Program-made: the position numbers and the translations under genes
Shown here: piece by piece, positions 44,063 to 53,591 of the stretch
How positions within the stretch are numbered: the stretch's first letter is position 1
Layout: each line of letters starts with the position of its first letter
Source: Streptomyces sp. NBC_01288
GTDB taxonomy: Bacteria; Actinomycetota; Actinomycetes; Streptomycetales; Streptomycetaceae
Reading direction: 5' to 3'
NCBI RefSeq assembly: GCF_035982055.1
Contig: NZ_CP108427.1
Location: forward strand, 434,001-498,000
DNA length: 64,000 nt
The notes under the pieces: generated by a model
Databases searched by the model: none
The model's input: only the letters and a program-made list of their open reading frames with translations
What the model was told of the DNA's origin: nothing

Positions 44063-47000
44063 CGTCACCGGTCCCAGCAGCCCCGACGAGAGCTGGGAGG
44101 GGAAGGCCCAGGCGGTGGGGGTGGCTTCGGCGAGATAGGGGGCCAGGGTGTTGTTCACGGTCACCTCCAGACGCACCGATCGCCCTGCGGTACCCGGGAG
44201 TCGGAAGCGGTACGGAGGACAGAACCCCTCGCCGGCACACTCCCCGTCCACGTCAACCGACACGCTGCCGCGCACCCGCCCGAGGTCCAGCACGGGGTCC
44301 GGCCCAGCAGGAACCTCCACTTCCCGCGAGTACGTCACACCACCGCTCCAGCCGCCCAGCCCCAGCAACTGCCAGTCGCCCAGCGGTAGTTGCGCTGCCA
44401 GAGTCCGGACGCGCACCGGTCCCCGCCAGGCGGAGCCACCCCGCAGTACGGCCGTGGGTGCGGTGACGACTTCGACCTCCGTCGGTTCCGGTAGCGGCTG
44501 ATCCAGTGTCAGATACTGGCCGTCGAGCCGCGTCTCTGCACCATCGCCGACCCGTACCCTCGCGGGCAACTCCAGCGGCAGTTCCAGCGATTCGGTGCCC
44601 GGCGGCACGGTGAAGCGGAAACGCTGGGCGCGTTCGCGGACAGCGTCCGTGGACCGCAACGGCAGTACGGCGGTGCCGAGCACCGGTGCGCCGGTGAGCC
44701 ACTCGGTGTCCGGCAACGGGTGCGGTCGTACGGCCGCGTAGCAGTGCTGCAACTCTCCCCACCGGCCCTCGTGTTCGACGGTGCGGCCGCGCCACTCCCC
44801 CGTCTCGGCCTCCCAACCAACGCCGCTCACCAGGGAGTTCACGGCCGACTCCGCGCGAGACACGCAGTCGACGAACACCGCCTCGCGCGGATGGACGGCG
44901 TCGGCCACCACCTCCAGCACGTGTTCGCCGTCCCCGAGGGTGAGTTGGTGCCGGAAGAACATCGGCACCGCGCCCCAGTCGGACTCGTAGTACTCCACCT
45001 TCTCCTGACGCGCGACGACCTCCCCGTCGAGCAGCACGGTCACGCCCACTGCGGCACCGACCACAAGTACCGCCTGGCCAGGACCGTGCAGCCGCCCTCG
45101 ATAGGTCACGCCGCCGGACGGTCGTACGTCCTCGGGCAGACACATGAACTGCGGTCGCGAACCGAACCCGTCCGGGCGGGTCAGACAGAAGTAGCTGCCC
45201 AACGGTGTACCCGCCGTGCCGGAGATCAGCAGCGGCCTGTCCTCGGCGTCCCCCAGCTCGTATTCGAGGACGTTACGGGTCCGGCCCAACTCCACGCGGG
45301 CGGTGGTGAGATACCCGGTGCCGGTGTCCAGGCGCTCGCCGTTCCACCACACACGCTTGGTGGCCGCGGCGCCGATGTGCAGCTCGGCGGGTCCGCGGTG
45401 GTCTGTCTCCACGATCGCGCGCACCCGGGCGACCATTCCGGGCCCGGGGACGGGAACGCGTACGAACTCCTCTGCCACCAGGCCCTTGTTGCCGAGCAGG
45501 CCGTCCGGGTCCGGGATTCCTCGGCTCGACGAGTACAGCGAGCAGCGCCATCCCAAGTCCGAGGAAAAGAGGGGTAGTTCACCGGCGAGGACCTGTTCGA
45601 CGGAGGTCGCGTCCAGCGGATCGGGGGCCTGCGCGGACGGAACCGGAGGGAGGACGCTGACCCGATTGCCGTAGGTCGCCCGTGTCCGCTCCCAGCTCGC
45701 GTCGGCGCCGTCGGTCTCGGTCCAGCTCATCGTCCAGATTTGAGGTTCGGCGACGGAGGCGCCCGCAGGGAGCGCCAGGTCGCCCCAGGTGTTGTCCATC
45801 GTGGAGACCAGGCTGCCCTCCCAGCCGTGCGAGAGGTCGATCATCTGCTCTGGCAAGGGTGTTGGTGCGGGCGTCCGGACTGTCTGCGGGGTGCCCTCCC
45901 GCCATACGACGAGGACGGCAGGGGCGCCCTCCAAGGGCACCTCGATGGTCGATCGGCCCTCGGAGACGGTGACTTGGGCCGGGTGGCGGGTGCCGGTCGC
46001 CGGGTTCCAGATCTCGGCCTCGGTGACCGTGGCGTGCACGGTGACGGTCGAGTGGTGGGCGTAACGCGTTGGATCCGCCTCGTGATCGGCGTCTCCGGGC
46101 AGCGTGCGGGCGTCGGGGAAGGTGCCGGTCACCAGGGCGACCGCCTCAACTCCCTTTCTCCTGACCAGCAGTGGCACCTCGCCGGTCGCGTGACCGGCGG
46201 TGTCGGCCACCGCCGCCGCTCCGGCCTCGGCGTCACTCGCTCGCTCCAGGCGCGGATGCTTCAGCAGTGCCGCCACGACGGAGTCGTGACCGGCCTGCCC
46301 GGCCGCCGTCGCGGGTGGACGGCCTACGACGACCACCCGGCCGCCCGCGTCGAGGAGTTGGGTGAGTCGGCGTGCCGTCTCCTCCTCCAGGACGCTCGCC
46401 GAGGGCAGCAGCACCGCGCGGTACGCCAAGTCCGTGACGTGCAGGCCTCCTTCGGCTGCCGTGGCGCGCTGCACGGAGGCGTCGTCGATGATGTCGAAGG
46501 CGATGCGGTGGCGGTCGAGTGAACCGACATGCGGGGCAAGCCAGTTGTTCGTGCCGCACAGGTCCAGGTAGTCGCGCTGTGTCGCGTCGACGTCGGCGTG
46601 GTCGTCGCCGAGGCGGCCGTCGCCGAAGTGCTGGACGGGGACGTCCAGCGGGATGAGGGACTGCATGGTGGCGGTGGGGTGCAGAACCGCGACGTCGGCG
46701 CTGTAGGTGCCCCAGGACATGATCGAGCAGATCCGGGCGACGGCACGGGAGAACGCCGGGTACTGCTGCCAGTAGGGCTGGCGCCAGTCGGTGGACGGCG
46801 GCGCCCATTCGAACCAGCCGCCTGCCGTGCCGAAGTAACTGGCGTGCGGGTTGTACAAGTTGGCGCCGCTGCGCAGGAACGGCAGGAGCCAGTCGTAGGT
46901 GTCCGCCAGGGTGCCGCCCCAGCCGGAGGAGTGGAACGCCTCGATCCAGACGCGCTCGTGGCCGTAGAGGTGGGCCATGGAGGAGTGGACCTTGGAGTCG

Positions 47001-47980
47001 CCGTGGTGGTCGCTGCCGGCGGCGCCGTACCAGCGGTGGGTGCGGAAGTAGTCGGTGTAGATCTGCGTCGACTGGGCCGGGAAACCCGCCCGCGCGGGGT
47101 GGCTCTGGTCAGCGCCGACAAGCATCCCGCGCTCGTCGTGCCAGGCGGCGAGGGGCTTGAAGAGGGCCTCCTCGGTGAGTTCGGCGCGGACCGCGTAGTA
47201 GTCGGCGCGGATCTTCGCCGCGCGGGCGCTCACCGGTCCGAACAGGGCGGGGAGATGGTCGAGGAGGTCGTAGCCACGACGGGCTCGGAACTCGTCGGGG
47301 AAGCGGTGGCTCCAGGAGTTCGTGCCGGGCAGCTCGTCCTGGAAGCTGCCCGCGATCACGTTGCCCAGGTACTCGGGGACGCGCCGGTCGTACTCGTGGT
47401 GGACGGCGTCCAGGAGCAGGCTCACGGCGTGCGGGTCCAGGTAGTCGAAGGCGGTGGGGACGGCGACGACGAGGCGTACGTCCGCCCCTTCGGCGGCTTG
47501 GATGCCGGGGGCTACGGGTAGGCGGCGGCCCTCCAAGTCGTAGGCGGCGACGAGGGTTTCGGCTCCGCGCAGTGCGATCGTGCCGCCGGTGACGGTGGCC
47601 GTTCGGGAGCGCAGGGCGCGGCCGGTGGCTTCCGGATTGCGGCGGGTGATCGCGCCCTGGACGTTGGCGCCGGAGAAGCCGATCTGGTCGTAGAACCACA
47701 GGCGGGTGCCGATGTCCCGGGCGATCCGGCAGGTGTCGGTGAAGCGGTCCCACCACTCCTCGCCGAACCACGGCGGGTCGTCGGTCCGGGCGCCGAAGGC
47801 CGGGCCGGCCGGGGCCAGGTTGATGACGACGAGGTTGTGGACGCCGCCGTCCGCGAACCGGCGCAGCTGCCAGGCGAGTTGCTCGCGGGTGACCTTGGCG
47901 CCGGACCACCACCACAGCGGGGTGGGGCCGAAGTCCCGGGGCGGGGCGTCGAAAAGCTGCTGCAACGCGGGTGAGATCAC
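44045..47980 (-). CDS. GH106-like glycoside hydrolase, cytoplasmic
   Basis: A 1,311-residue enzyme resembling GH106 alpha-L-rhamnosidases and related uncharacterised hydrolases. The N-terminal FGPTPLWWWSGAKVTREQLA, the IAGSFQDELPGTNSWSHRFP region with a candidate catalytic acid, and the FPDEFRARRGYDLLDHLPAL segment fit the family; C-terminal beta domains follow (about 850-1311). No signal peptide: GTG at 47980 with GGAAGGA upstream begins MISPALQQLFDAPPRD. It would cleave an imported glycoside. The exact linkage cannot be told. Confidence 0.83.
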   Translation of the reverse strand: MISPALQQLFDAPPRDFGPTPLWWWSGAKVTREQLAWQLRRFADGGVHNLVVINLAPAGPAFGARTDDPPWFGEEWWDRFTDTCRIARDIGTRLWFYDQIGFSGANVQGAITRRNPEATGRALRSRTATVTGGTIALRGAETLVAAYDLEGRRLPVAPGIQAAEGADVRLVVAVPTAFDYLDPHAVSLLLDAVHHEYDRRVPEYLGNVIAGSFQDELPGTNSWSHRFPDEFRARRGYDLLDHLPALFGPVSARAAKIRADYYAVRAELTEEALFKPLAAWHDERGMLVGADQSHPARAGFPAQSTQIYTDYFRTHRWYGAAGSDHHGDSKVHSSMAHLYGHERVWIEAFHSSGWGGTLADTYDWLLPFLRSGANLYNPHASYFGTAGGWFEWAPPSTDWRQPYWQQYPAFSRAVARICSIMSWGTYSADVAVLHPTATMQSLIPLDVPVQHFGDGRLGDDHADVDATQRDYLDLCGTNNWLAPHVGSLDRHRIAFDIIDDASVQRATAAEGGLHVTDLAYRAVLLPSASVLEEETARRLTQLLDAGGRVVVVGRPPATAAGQAGHDSVVAALLKHPRLERASDAEAGAAAVADTAGHATGEVPLLVRRKGVEAVALVTGTFPDARTLPGDADHEADPTRYAHHSTVTVHATVTEAEIWNPATGTRHPAQVTVSEGRSTIEVPLEGAPAVLVVWREGTPQTVRTPAPTPLPEQMIDLSHGWEGSLVSTMDNTWGDLALPAGASVAEPQIWTMSWTETDGADASWERTRATYGNRVSVLPPVPSAQAPDPLDATSVEQVLAGELPLFSSDLGWRCSLYSSSRGIPDPDGLLGNKGLVAEEFVRVPVPGPGMVARVRAIVETDHRGPAELHIGAAATKRVWWNGERLDTGTGYLTTARVELGRTRNVLEYELGDAEDRPLLISGTAGTPLGSYFCLTRPDGFGSRPQFMCLPEDVRPSGGVTYRGRLHGPGQAVLVVGAAVGVTVLLDGEVVARQEKVEYYESDWGAVPMFFRHQLTLGDGEHVLEVVADAVHPREAVFVDCVSRAESAVNSLVSGVGWEAETGEWRGRTVEHEGRWGELQHCYAAVRPHPLPDTEWLTGAPVLGTAVLPLRSTDAVRERAQRFRFTVPPGTESLELPLELPARVRVGDGAETRLDGQYLTLDQPLPEPTEVEVVTAPTAVLRGGSAWRGPVRVRTLAAQLPLGDWQLLGLGGWSGGVTYSREVEVPAGPDPVLDLGRVRGSVSVDVDGECAGEGFCPPYRFRLPGTAGRSVRLEVTVNNTLAPYLAEATPTAWAFPSQLSSGLLGPVTLRIRG

Positions 47981-48025
47981 GGTGTTGGTCCTTCCGGGTG
48001 CGGCTCGGTCACCCTCACGGATCAA

Positions 48026-48035
48026 AAAACGTTTT
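48026..48035. promoter_or_regulatory. LacI-type operator in the divergent promoter region, site A
   Basis: AAAACGTTTT is a perfect palindrome with the central CG typical of LacI operators, 46 bases upstream of the GH106-like start. It is an inverted copy of the sequence at 48150, sharing AACGTTTTTT. Confidence 0.6.
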
Positions 48036-48142
48036 ACGTCGGCTCTGTTGTCCACCACCTGCGATGTTGGCACCGGATCCGAAGCTCGGGAAGGAGGCCG
48101 GCTCTGCTTGCCCCGGATTCCTTCGGATACCTGCAAGAGGGC

Positions 48143-48171
48143 TTGTTGGAACGTTTTTTGAACTCTATATT
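48143..48171 (+). promoter_or_regulatory. MFS promoter with operator site B
   Basis: TTGTTG and TATATT, 17 bases apart, form a good -35/-10 pair for the MFS gene. GGAACGTTTTTT (48148-48159) sits inside the spacer, so a bound LacI protein would exclude RNA polymerase. Confidence 0.55.
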
Positions 48172-48209
48172 CACTGCGACCCCGGCCCAGAGCCGCGAGG
48201 AGCCGCATC

Positions 48210-49511
48210 ATGATCCGATTCTCGTCTGCACCGGAACACGCGGAACAACCGCCTATCCCGAAGCACCTGTGGAAGGTCGCGGCCCTCTCGGGCATGGCCT
48301 CCTATCTCGACGCCGCGCTCATCGTCAGCATCGCCGTCAACCTGGCGATCTACCGCGACCACTACGACATGGGCGTGTGGATGGCCGGGGCGATCAGCGC
48401 GATCGTCACCGGCTGCATCGCCGTCGGCTCGCTCGTCGGCGGCCGGCTCGCCGACATGTTCGGGCGCCGCCGCGTCTACAACCTGGACATCCTCTGCTAC
48501 GCGGTGGGCGCGATCGTCATCACCCTCGCCCCGAACGACATCGTCCTCTTCGTCGGCGTGCTCGTCGCGGGACTGGCCGCCGGCGCCGACCTGCCGACGT
48601 CCCTGGCCGTCGTCTCGGACGCCGCACCCCCGGACGGCCGGGCGCGTCTCGTGTCGTTCACCCAGGTCATGTGGGTGCTGGGCATCGTCGTCGTCATCTT
48701 CCTCGGCTACGTCCTGTCGGACACCGGCATGGTCGGCGCGCGGATCATCACCGGCCATCTGATCGTCGCCGCGCTGGTCACCTTCCTGCTCCGCGCCCGG
48801 CTGGAGCTGGCCGAGCCGTCCGAGGCGGCACAGCAGGAGGAGGCCGCCGCGCTGGCCGCCCCGCGCGGCATCGAGCTGAAGAACGTGTGGAACCGCGCCG
48901 CGCTGCTGCCGATGGTCGCGACCTTCGTCTACTACGTCACCTGGGGCATCGGCGCCAACACCTTCGGCCAGTTCGGCACCTACCTCCTGGTCACGGTCAG
49001 CGGCGCCTCACAGAGCCTGGCCACCGGCATCAACCTGGCCTTCCTGCCGATCGCGCTGGTACTGACCTTCGTCTTCGTACGGGTCGCCGACACCCCCTGG
49101 CGCGACCGGCTGTTCTACGTCTTCACCGTCGTGCAGGTCGTGGCCTTCTGCATCGCCTCCCTCACGGCGGGCGCCCTGGTCGGCATGCTCGTCTTCTTCG
49201 TGCTGTACCAGATCTCCAACCCCTTTGCCGGGGAGGCCAGTTACAAGGTCTGGTCGCAGCTCACGCTGCCTCCGGACACCCGCGGCACCACCCAGGGCCT
49301 CACCTACGCCCTGTCCCGCGGGGTCTTCGCGGGCGTCGCGTTCGTCACCCCCGCGCTGATGGACTACAGCGCGTCGCTCCTGCTGTGGCTGATCACGCTC
49401 TGCATGGCGGCTTCGGGGGTCGCGGGTGTGTACGTCATCCATGTCCTCATCCGGCGTTCCCCCGACACGGCCGTCGCCCCGGCGCCGGGTCTGGGCGTGG
49501 CCCGGACCTGA
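48210..49511 (+). CDS. MFS sugar transporter
   Basis: A 433-residue twelve-helix transporter with sugar-porter-like loops (GGRLADMFGRRRVY after helix 2). GAGGAG lies 7 bases before the ATG. It is divergent from the GH106-like gene and shares operators with it, so it likely imports the glycoside. The isomerase-like gene follows 57 bases later. Confidence 0.88.
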   Translation: MIRFSSAPEHAEQPPIPKHLWKVAALSGMASYLDAALIVSIAVNLAIYRDHYDMGVWMAGAISAIVTGCIAVGSLVGGRLADMFGRRRVYNLDILCYAVGAIVITLAPNDIVLFVGVLVAGLAAGADLPTSLAVVSDAAPPDGRARLVSFTQVMWVLGIVVVIFLGYVLSDTGMVGARIITGHLIVAALVTFLLRARLELAEPSEAAQQEEAAALAAPRGIELKNVWNRAALLPMVATFVYYVTWGIGANTFGQFGTYLLVTVSGASQSLATGINLAFLPIALVLTFVFVRVADTPWRDRLFYVFTVVQVVAFCIASLTAGALVGMLVFFVLYQISNPFAGEASYKVWSQLTLPPDTRGTTQGLTYALSRGVFAGVAFVTPALMDYSASLLLWLITLCMAASGVAGVYVIHVLIRRSPDTAVAPAPGLGVART

Positions 49512-49568
49512 TTCCGCACCGGACCCGGAAGGAAAAGCACACACCGCGCACCCGAAGGAACACCGCCC

Positions 49569-51059
49569 ATGGCAACGACCGAACCCGCGACCGTGACCAC
49601 CGACCCCACGACCATGACCGCGGAACGCGCCGCCGCCCTGCGCGAGTTGCTCCCCCCGGCGCCCCGCCGCCGGACCCGGATCGGACTAGTGGCGGGCGGG
49701 CTCGGCGCCTACTGGCCTCAATTCCCGGACCTGCTCCCCCAGTTGAAAGAGTCGTCCGCGTACGTCGCCGAACGCTTCCAGCGCATGGACGCGGAGGTGA
49801 CCGACGTCGGCTTCATCTCCGACGCCCAGGAAGGAGCGGTGGCGGCCGAGCAACTGCGGCGCGCGGACTGCGACTTGATCGTGCTGTTCCTGACGACGTA
49901 TCTGACCTCGTCGATGGTGCTGCCGATCGCCCAGCGCTCGCACACCCCCGTCCTGGTCATCGACCTCCAGCCGACCGAGCGGATGGACCACGCCTCCTTC
50001 GACACGGGCGCCTGGCTCGCCTACTGCGGGCAGTGCCCGGTGCCCGAGGTCGGCAACGTGTTCCGGCGGGCCGGCATCCCCTTCCGGTCGGTGTCCGGCT
50101 GGCTGCGCCAGGAGTCGGCCTGGCGGCGCATCGAGCAGTGGATCCGGGCCGCCCACGTACGCGCCTCGCTCCGCCATGCCCGGCACGGACTGATGGGACA
50201 CCTGTATCCCGGCATGCTCGACGTGTCGACCGATCTGACGCTCCTCCCCGCGACGTTCGGCTCGCACGTCGAGGTGCTGGAGTTCGACGATCTACGGCAT
50301 CGGGTGGAGAAGGTGAGCGAGGCCGAGACCCGTGAACGTACGGCGCTCGCCCGGCGGATCTTCGCCGTGGACGACAGCGTGGTCGACGAGGATTTCGCGT
50401 GGGGAGCGACGGTGTCCGTCGCCCTCGACCGGCTCGTCGAGGACTTCGGCCTCGACACCCTCGCCTACTACCACCGAGGACTCGACGGCGAACTGCACGA
50501 ACGGCTCGGCGCCGGCATGATCCTGGGCGCCTCCCTCCTCACCGCCCGGGGCGTGCCGGCCGCCGGTGAGTACGAACTCCGCACCAGCCTCGCCCAGTTG
50601 GCGACCCAGAGCATCGGCGCCGGGGGTTCCTTCACCGAGATCCAGGCCCTCGACTTCGAGGCCGGTGTGGTGGAGATGGGCCACGACGGGCCCGCCCACC
50701 TCGCGGTCAGCGCCCGCGACCCGCTGCTGCGCGGCCTGGGTGTCTATCACGGCAAGCGCGGCTGGGGCGTCAGCGTGGAATTCGACGTCCAGCACGGTCC
50801 CGTGACCCTGCTCGGTCTCGGCCAGGACGCCGACGGCACCCTGTCCTTCGTCACGTCCGAGGGCACCGTCGTCCCCGGACCGCACCTCGCGATCGGCAAC
50901 ACCACCAGCCGCGTCGACTTCGGCCGCGACCCCGGCGAGTGGGTCGACGCGTGGAGCGCGACGGGCGTAGGCCACCACTGGTCGCTGGCGCTGGGCCACC
51001 ACACGGCGGACTTCCGGGCGGCGGCGAGCCTGTTGGGGATCGAGCACCGGGAGGTGTGA
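49569..51059 (+). CDS. AraA/FucI-like sugar isomerase
   Basis: A 496-residue protein with the L-arabinose/L-fucose isomerase fold. Candidate metal ligands are the Glu of PAAGEYELRTS, the Glu in SFTEIQALDFEAGVVEMGHD and the His residues in GHDGPAH and GHHWSLALGHH, matching the E, E, H, H set of AraA. It is shorter and diverged, so the substrate may be rhamnose, fucose or another 6-deoxy sugar or pentose released by the GH106-like enzyme. The likely operon is MFS then isomerase. Confidence 0.83.
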   Translation: MATTEPATVTTDPTTMTAERAAALRELLPPAPRRRTRIGLVAGGLGAYWPQFPDLLPQLKESSAYVAERFQRMDAEVTDVGFISDAQEGAVAAEQLRRADCDLIVLFLTTYLTSSMVLPIAQRSHTPVLVIDLQPTERMDHASFDTGAWLAYCGQCPVPEVGNVFRRAGIPFRSVSGWLRQESAWRRIEQWIRAAHVRASLRHARHGLMGHLYPGMLDVSTDLTLLPATFGSHVEVLEFDDLRHRVEKVSEAETRERTALARRIFAVDDSVVDEDFAWGATVSVALDRLVEDFGLDTLAYYHRGLDGELHERLGAGMILGASLLTARGVPAAGEYELRTSLAQLATQSIGAGGSFTEIQALDFEAGVVEMGHDGPAHLAVSARDPLLRGLGVYHGKRGWGVSVEFDVQHGPVTLLGLGQDADGTLSFVTSEGTVVPGPHLAIGNTTSRVDFGRDPGEWVDAWSATGVGHHWSLALGHHTADFRAAASLLGIEHREV

Positions 51060-51071
51060 GCGCGGGCCGCG

Positions 51072-51374
51072 TCACGAAGTGAGTGTCGCGAGGTGGCGCA
51101 GTCGCTCGTAGTACTGGAGCTCTTCCACGTCCATGAGGAGGGGCAGAACCTCGTCGAGCTCGGTGACCCGGTCGCGCAGTATGTGGAGGCGTCCCGCGTC
51201 AGGGAAGCCGCCGTTGCCACGCCACGTGCTGACGCAGCCGGCGATGCTCATGTCCAGCATCACCATGTCTACGCCCTCCAGTTCCGCGCCGCGCAACCTG
51301 GCGGGGAACTCCGTGTCCAGGTGCTCCTGCCACAGACGGGCTACGACGGCTTCGCGCTCGCTGTCTCCGTTCAC
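51072..51374 (-). CDS. Small hypothetical protein
   Basis: A 100-residue soluble acidic protein. GTG start at 51374 follows a strong GGGAGGA site eight bases upstream. No family recognised. It lies 54 bases downstream of a second small gene on the same strand, which suggests an operon, and faces the isomerase stop with 12 bases between. Confidence 0.65.
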   Translation of the reverse strand: MNGDSEREAVVARLWQEHLDTEFPARLRGAELEGVDMVMLDMSIAGCVSTWRGNGGFPDAGRLHILRDRVTELDEVLPLLMDVEELQYYERLRHLATLTS

Positions 51375-51428
51375 AGGAATCGTCCTCCCTCACACGGAAG
51401 TACGGCCAACGCCAACTCCCCGCCCCCG

Positions 51429-51695
51429 TCAGTAGGGCAACTTGATCCGGTGCTCCTCCAACGCCACGGAGTAGCGGCTCAGCAGCGCGTCGAAGCCCGC
51501 CAGCAGCAGCCCCGCCGCCTCCCCCGCCTCGGCCAGGTCGCCCCGCTCGCATGCCTCCACCACCTCGGCCACATCGCCGCGGAGGATGTGCAGCGAGTCG
51601 CCCTGGATGAGCACACCGGGCAACCGGCGGCCGGGCAGGCGGACCACGGCGTCGTTACCGCCGTCAGTGAACAGCTCTGCGTCTATGCGCTCCAT
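51429..51695 (-). CDS. DUF6959-like small protein
   Basis: An 88-residue protein (MERIDAELFTDGGNDAVVR to SVALEEHRIKLPY). The sequence recalls the DUF6959 family of small actinobacterial proteins, which have no known function; this is from memory. ATG at 51695 is favoured because conserved sequence begins there. Possibly cotranscribed with the 100-residue gene. Confidence 0.65.
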   Translation of the reverse strand: MERIDAELFTDGGNDAVVRLPGRRLPGVLIQGDSLHILRGDVAEVVEACERGDLAEAGEAAGLLLAGFDALLSRYSVALEEHRIKLPY

Positions 51696-51858
51696 GGAAC
51701 CATCCAACCCGACATCACCGGCCGACACCAACGACTTGGCGCGCGGCGGTACTTGGGCACCACGGAGCGGCACCCGTAAAAGGCCTCCATCGAATTCGGC
51801 TCGACTCCCGCCGCCCCCTGAGAGATCCTCGTCGCCGACCGCACCGAGGAGACACCCC

Positions 51859-52443
51859 TTGCTCACCGAGTACCAGCAGAAACTGCGCGACCGCTGCCTC
51901 GCCGCCCCCGTCATGCCCGCCCCCGAACCCTGGCGGCCGGTGCTCGACAACAGGACCCCTGTCGGCGGCCTGCTCGGTATCGGTTTCGCCACCGATCCTG
52001 GCACCGGGCACGATCTCGTGATGGTGGTCTCGAACGACGGTCACGGCCTGTTCGACGCGTTCACCGGTGAGAAGATCGCCCGCGACCGGGACCCTGATCC
52101 CGGGACGAGCACGCCCGACTGCCACCCGGATCTCGTCTGCCCCGGCCTCGGACCGATCGCGGGCGTTCCGGTACGGATCGCCGGTCTCTTCGGCGGCGGC
52201 CTGCACAGCGGTTCGCCCGACGGCTGGACCGTGGACGTCGTCAGCCCCGAGTGGCCGCACGACCGGGTCGTCCTCTCGACGGGCCACGGCATCCACAAGG
52301 GGCAGGCCGGAGAGACCTGGTGGCACGTCTTCGACGCCGACTACTCGGAACTGCGCGCCGCGGGGTTCTCGCCCACCGGTCAGACCCTCGCCGTCGCGAC
52401 GAGCAGCGACCTCACCCTGTGGACCTGCCGCGCCCCGCACTGA
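51859..52443 (+). CDS. Hypothetical protein with TTG start
   Basis: A 194-residue soluble protein with strand-rich, propeller-like phrases (GHDLVMVVSNDGHGLFDAFTG, FSPTGQTLAVATSSDLTLW). The best start is TTG at 51859, seven bases after GGAG. The last 32 bases overlap the convergent DUF6629 gene. Function unknown. Confidence 0.7.
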   Translation: MLTEYQQKLRDRCLAAPVMPAPEPWRPVLDNRTPVGGLLGIGFATDPGTGHDLVMVVSNDGHGLFDAFTGEKIARDRDPDPGTSTPDCHPDLVCPGLGPIAGVPVRIAGLFGGGLHSGSPDGWTVDVVSPEWPHDRVVLSTGHGIHKGQAGETWWHVFDADYSELRAAGFSPTGQTLAVATSSDLTLWTCRAPH

Positions 52444-53074
52444 CGTAGGGCCGCCTCCCCGGCTCCCGGTCGCGGCCGTTCACCCAGAAGAACAGGACCA
52501 GTGAGGACACCGCGGCGACCGCGCACCACGTCGAGACGAACTCCAGTTCCCACAGCGTCCAGCAGACCATCGCGCCGGCCGTGACCAGGATCCCCAGCAC
52601 CACCAGCCCGCGCTCACCGGACAGGAGCAGCGAGCCGATCGTCGCCACGAGGTAGCCGGCGATGACCAGTTGGGCGTAGGGAAGGTCCACGACGTAGCCG
52701 AGGGTGTGGCCGCGGATCTCGGCCGTCACGGGGTGTACGGCGAGGGCGTGGGCGAGGGCCGCCGCGGTAGCCGCGCCAATCGCGACGAACACGCCGAGCC
52801 GAGGCCTGGCCCGCCGTGGCGCGGCGCACCACACGCCCACCGGCACCCACACCGCCAGCAGGGGCATGGCGATGACGGCCCAGGCGAGGGTGGCGGGCCC
52901 GCTGCCCCCGTCGGCGGCCCACACCGCCGACTCCACGATCTGATGAGCGCCGAGCAGCAACGGCAGCGCCGCCATCACGAGATCGGTCCGCCTGCGCGCC
53001 CGGACCACACAGGCCACCCCTACGGCGGCGACCGCCGCGCCCGCCACGAGGTCGGCCTTCGCACTCCAGCACAT
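52412..53074 (-). CDS. DUF6629-family membrane protein
   Basis: A 220-residue protein with six or seven transmembrane segments. The opening MCWSAKADLVAG is typical of the DUF6629 family of actinobacterial membrane proteins. Function unknown. It overlaps the 194-residue gene tail to tail. Confidence 0.82.
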   Translation of the reverse strand: MCWSAKADLVAGAAVAAVGVACVVRARRRTDLVMAALPLLLGAHQIVESAVWAADGGSGPATLAWAVIAMPLLAVWVPVGVWCAAPRRARPRLGVFVAIGAATAAALAHALAVHPVTAEIRGHTLGYVVDLPYAQLVIAGYLVATIGSLLLSGERGLVVLGILVTAGAMVCWTLWELEFVSTWCAVAAVSSLVLFFWVNGRDREPGRRPYVSAGRGRSTG

Positions 53075-53341
53075 GGCACCTCCACCGGATCCGTTCGCGT
53101 ACGCCTCGCCACGCTACGTCTCCGCCCCGCCGCGTCCCGGGTGACACGACGGCCGCGGCGCGCGGTCATGATCTACCCGTGGGTTCGCATCCGACGCCCG
53201 TCCCGGACAACACACCGCTCCCCGGGCCCAGTTGACGGCCGTGCCACGAAACCACCCCCGGCCTGCGCGGGAACGTCCCCCCATGATTGGCTGACCCCGC
53301 CCACCGCACACCGTGCGCACGCACAGGAGGACACCGCAGCC

Positions 53342-53557
53342 ATGAGCAACGCCTACACGTTCGAGTACAAGGTCGTCAGCTTCCGGGAGTCGCTGATCGG
53401 CGACGCGCTGGACAGCGACAAGCTGGAGAAGGTCCTCAACAAGCACGCCGAGGACGGCTGGGGCCTCAAGGCCATCACCGCCGCCGACGTCAAGGGCCGC
53501 ATAGGTCCCGGCGCGGTCGAGGGCCTGCTCCTCACCTTCGAGCGGCCTCGCGCGTAA
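53342..53557 (+). CDS. DUF4177-family small protein
   Basis: A 71-residue protein (starts MSNAYTFEYKVVSF) with the DUF4177 signature LEKVLNKHAEDGWGLKAIT. Widespread in bacteria, of unknown function. Preceded by CAGGAGGA. It ends 34 bases before the stop of the convergent LacI gene. Confidence 0.85.
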   Translation: MSNAYTFEYKVVSFRESLIGDALDSDKLEKVLNKHAEDGWGLKAITAADVKGRIGPGAVEGLLLTFERPRA

Positions 53558-53591
53558 CGACCGATGCCGTACGCGGGACGGGGGACGGGAT

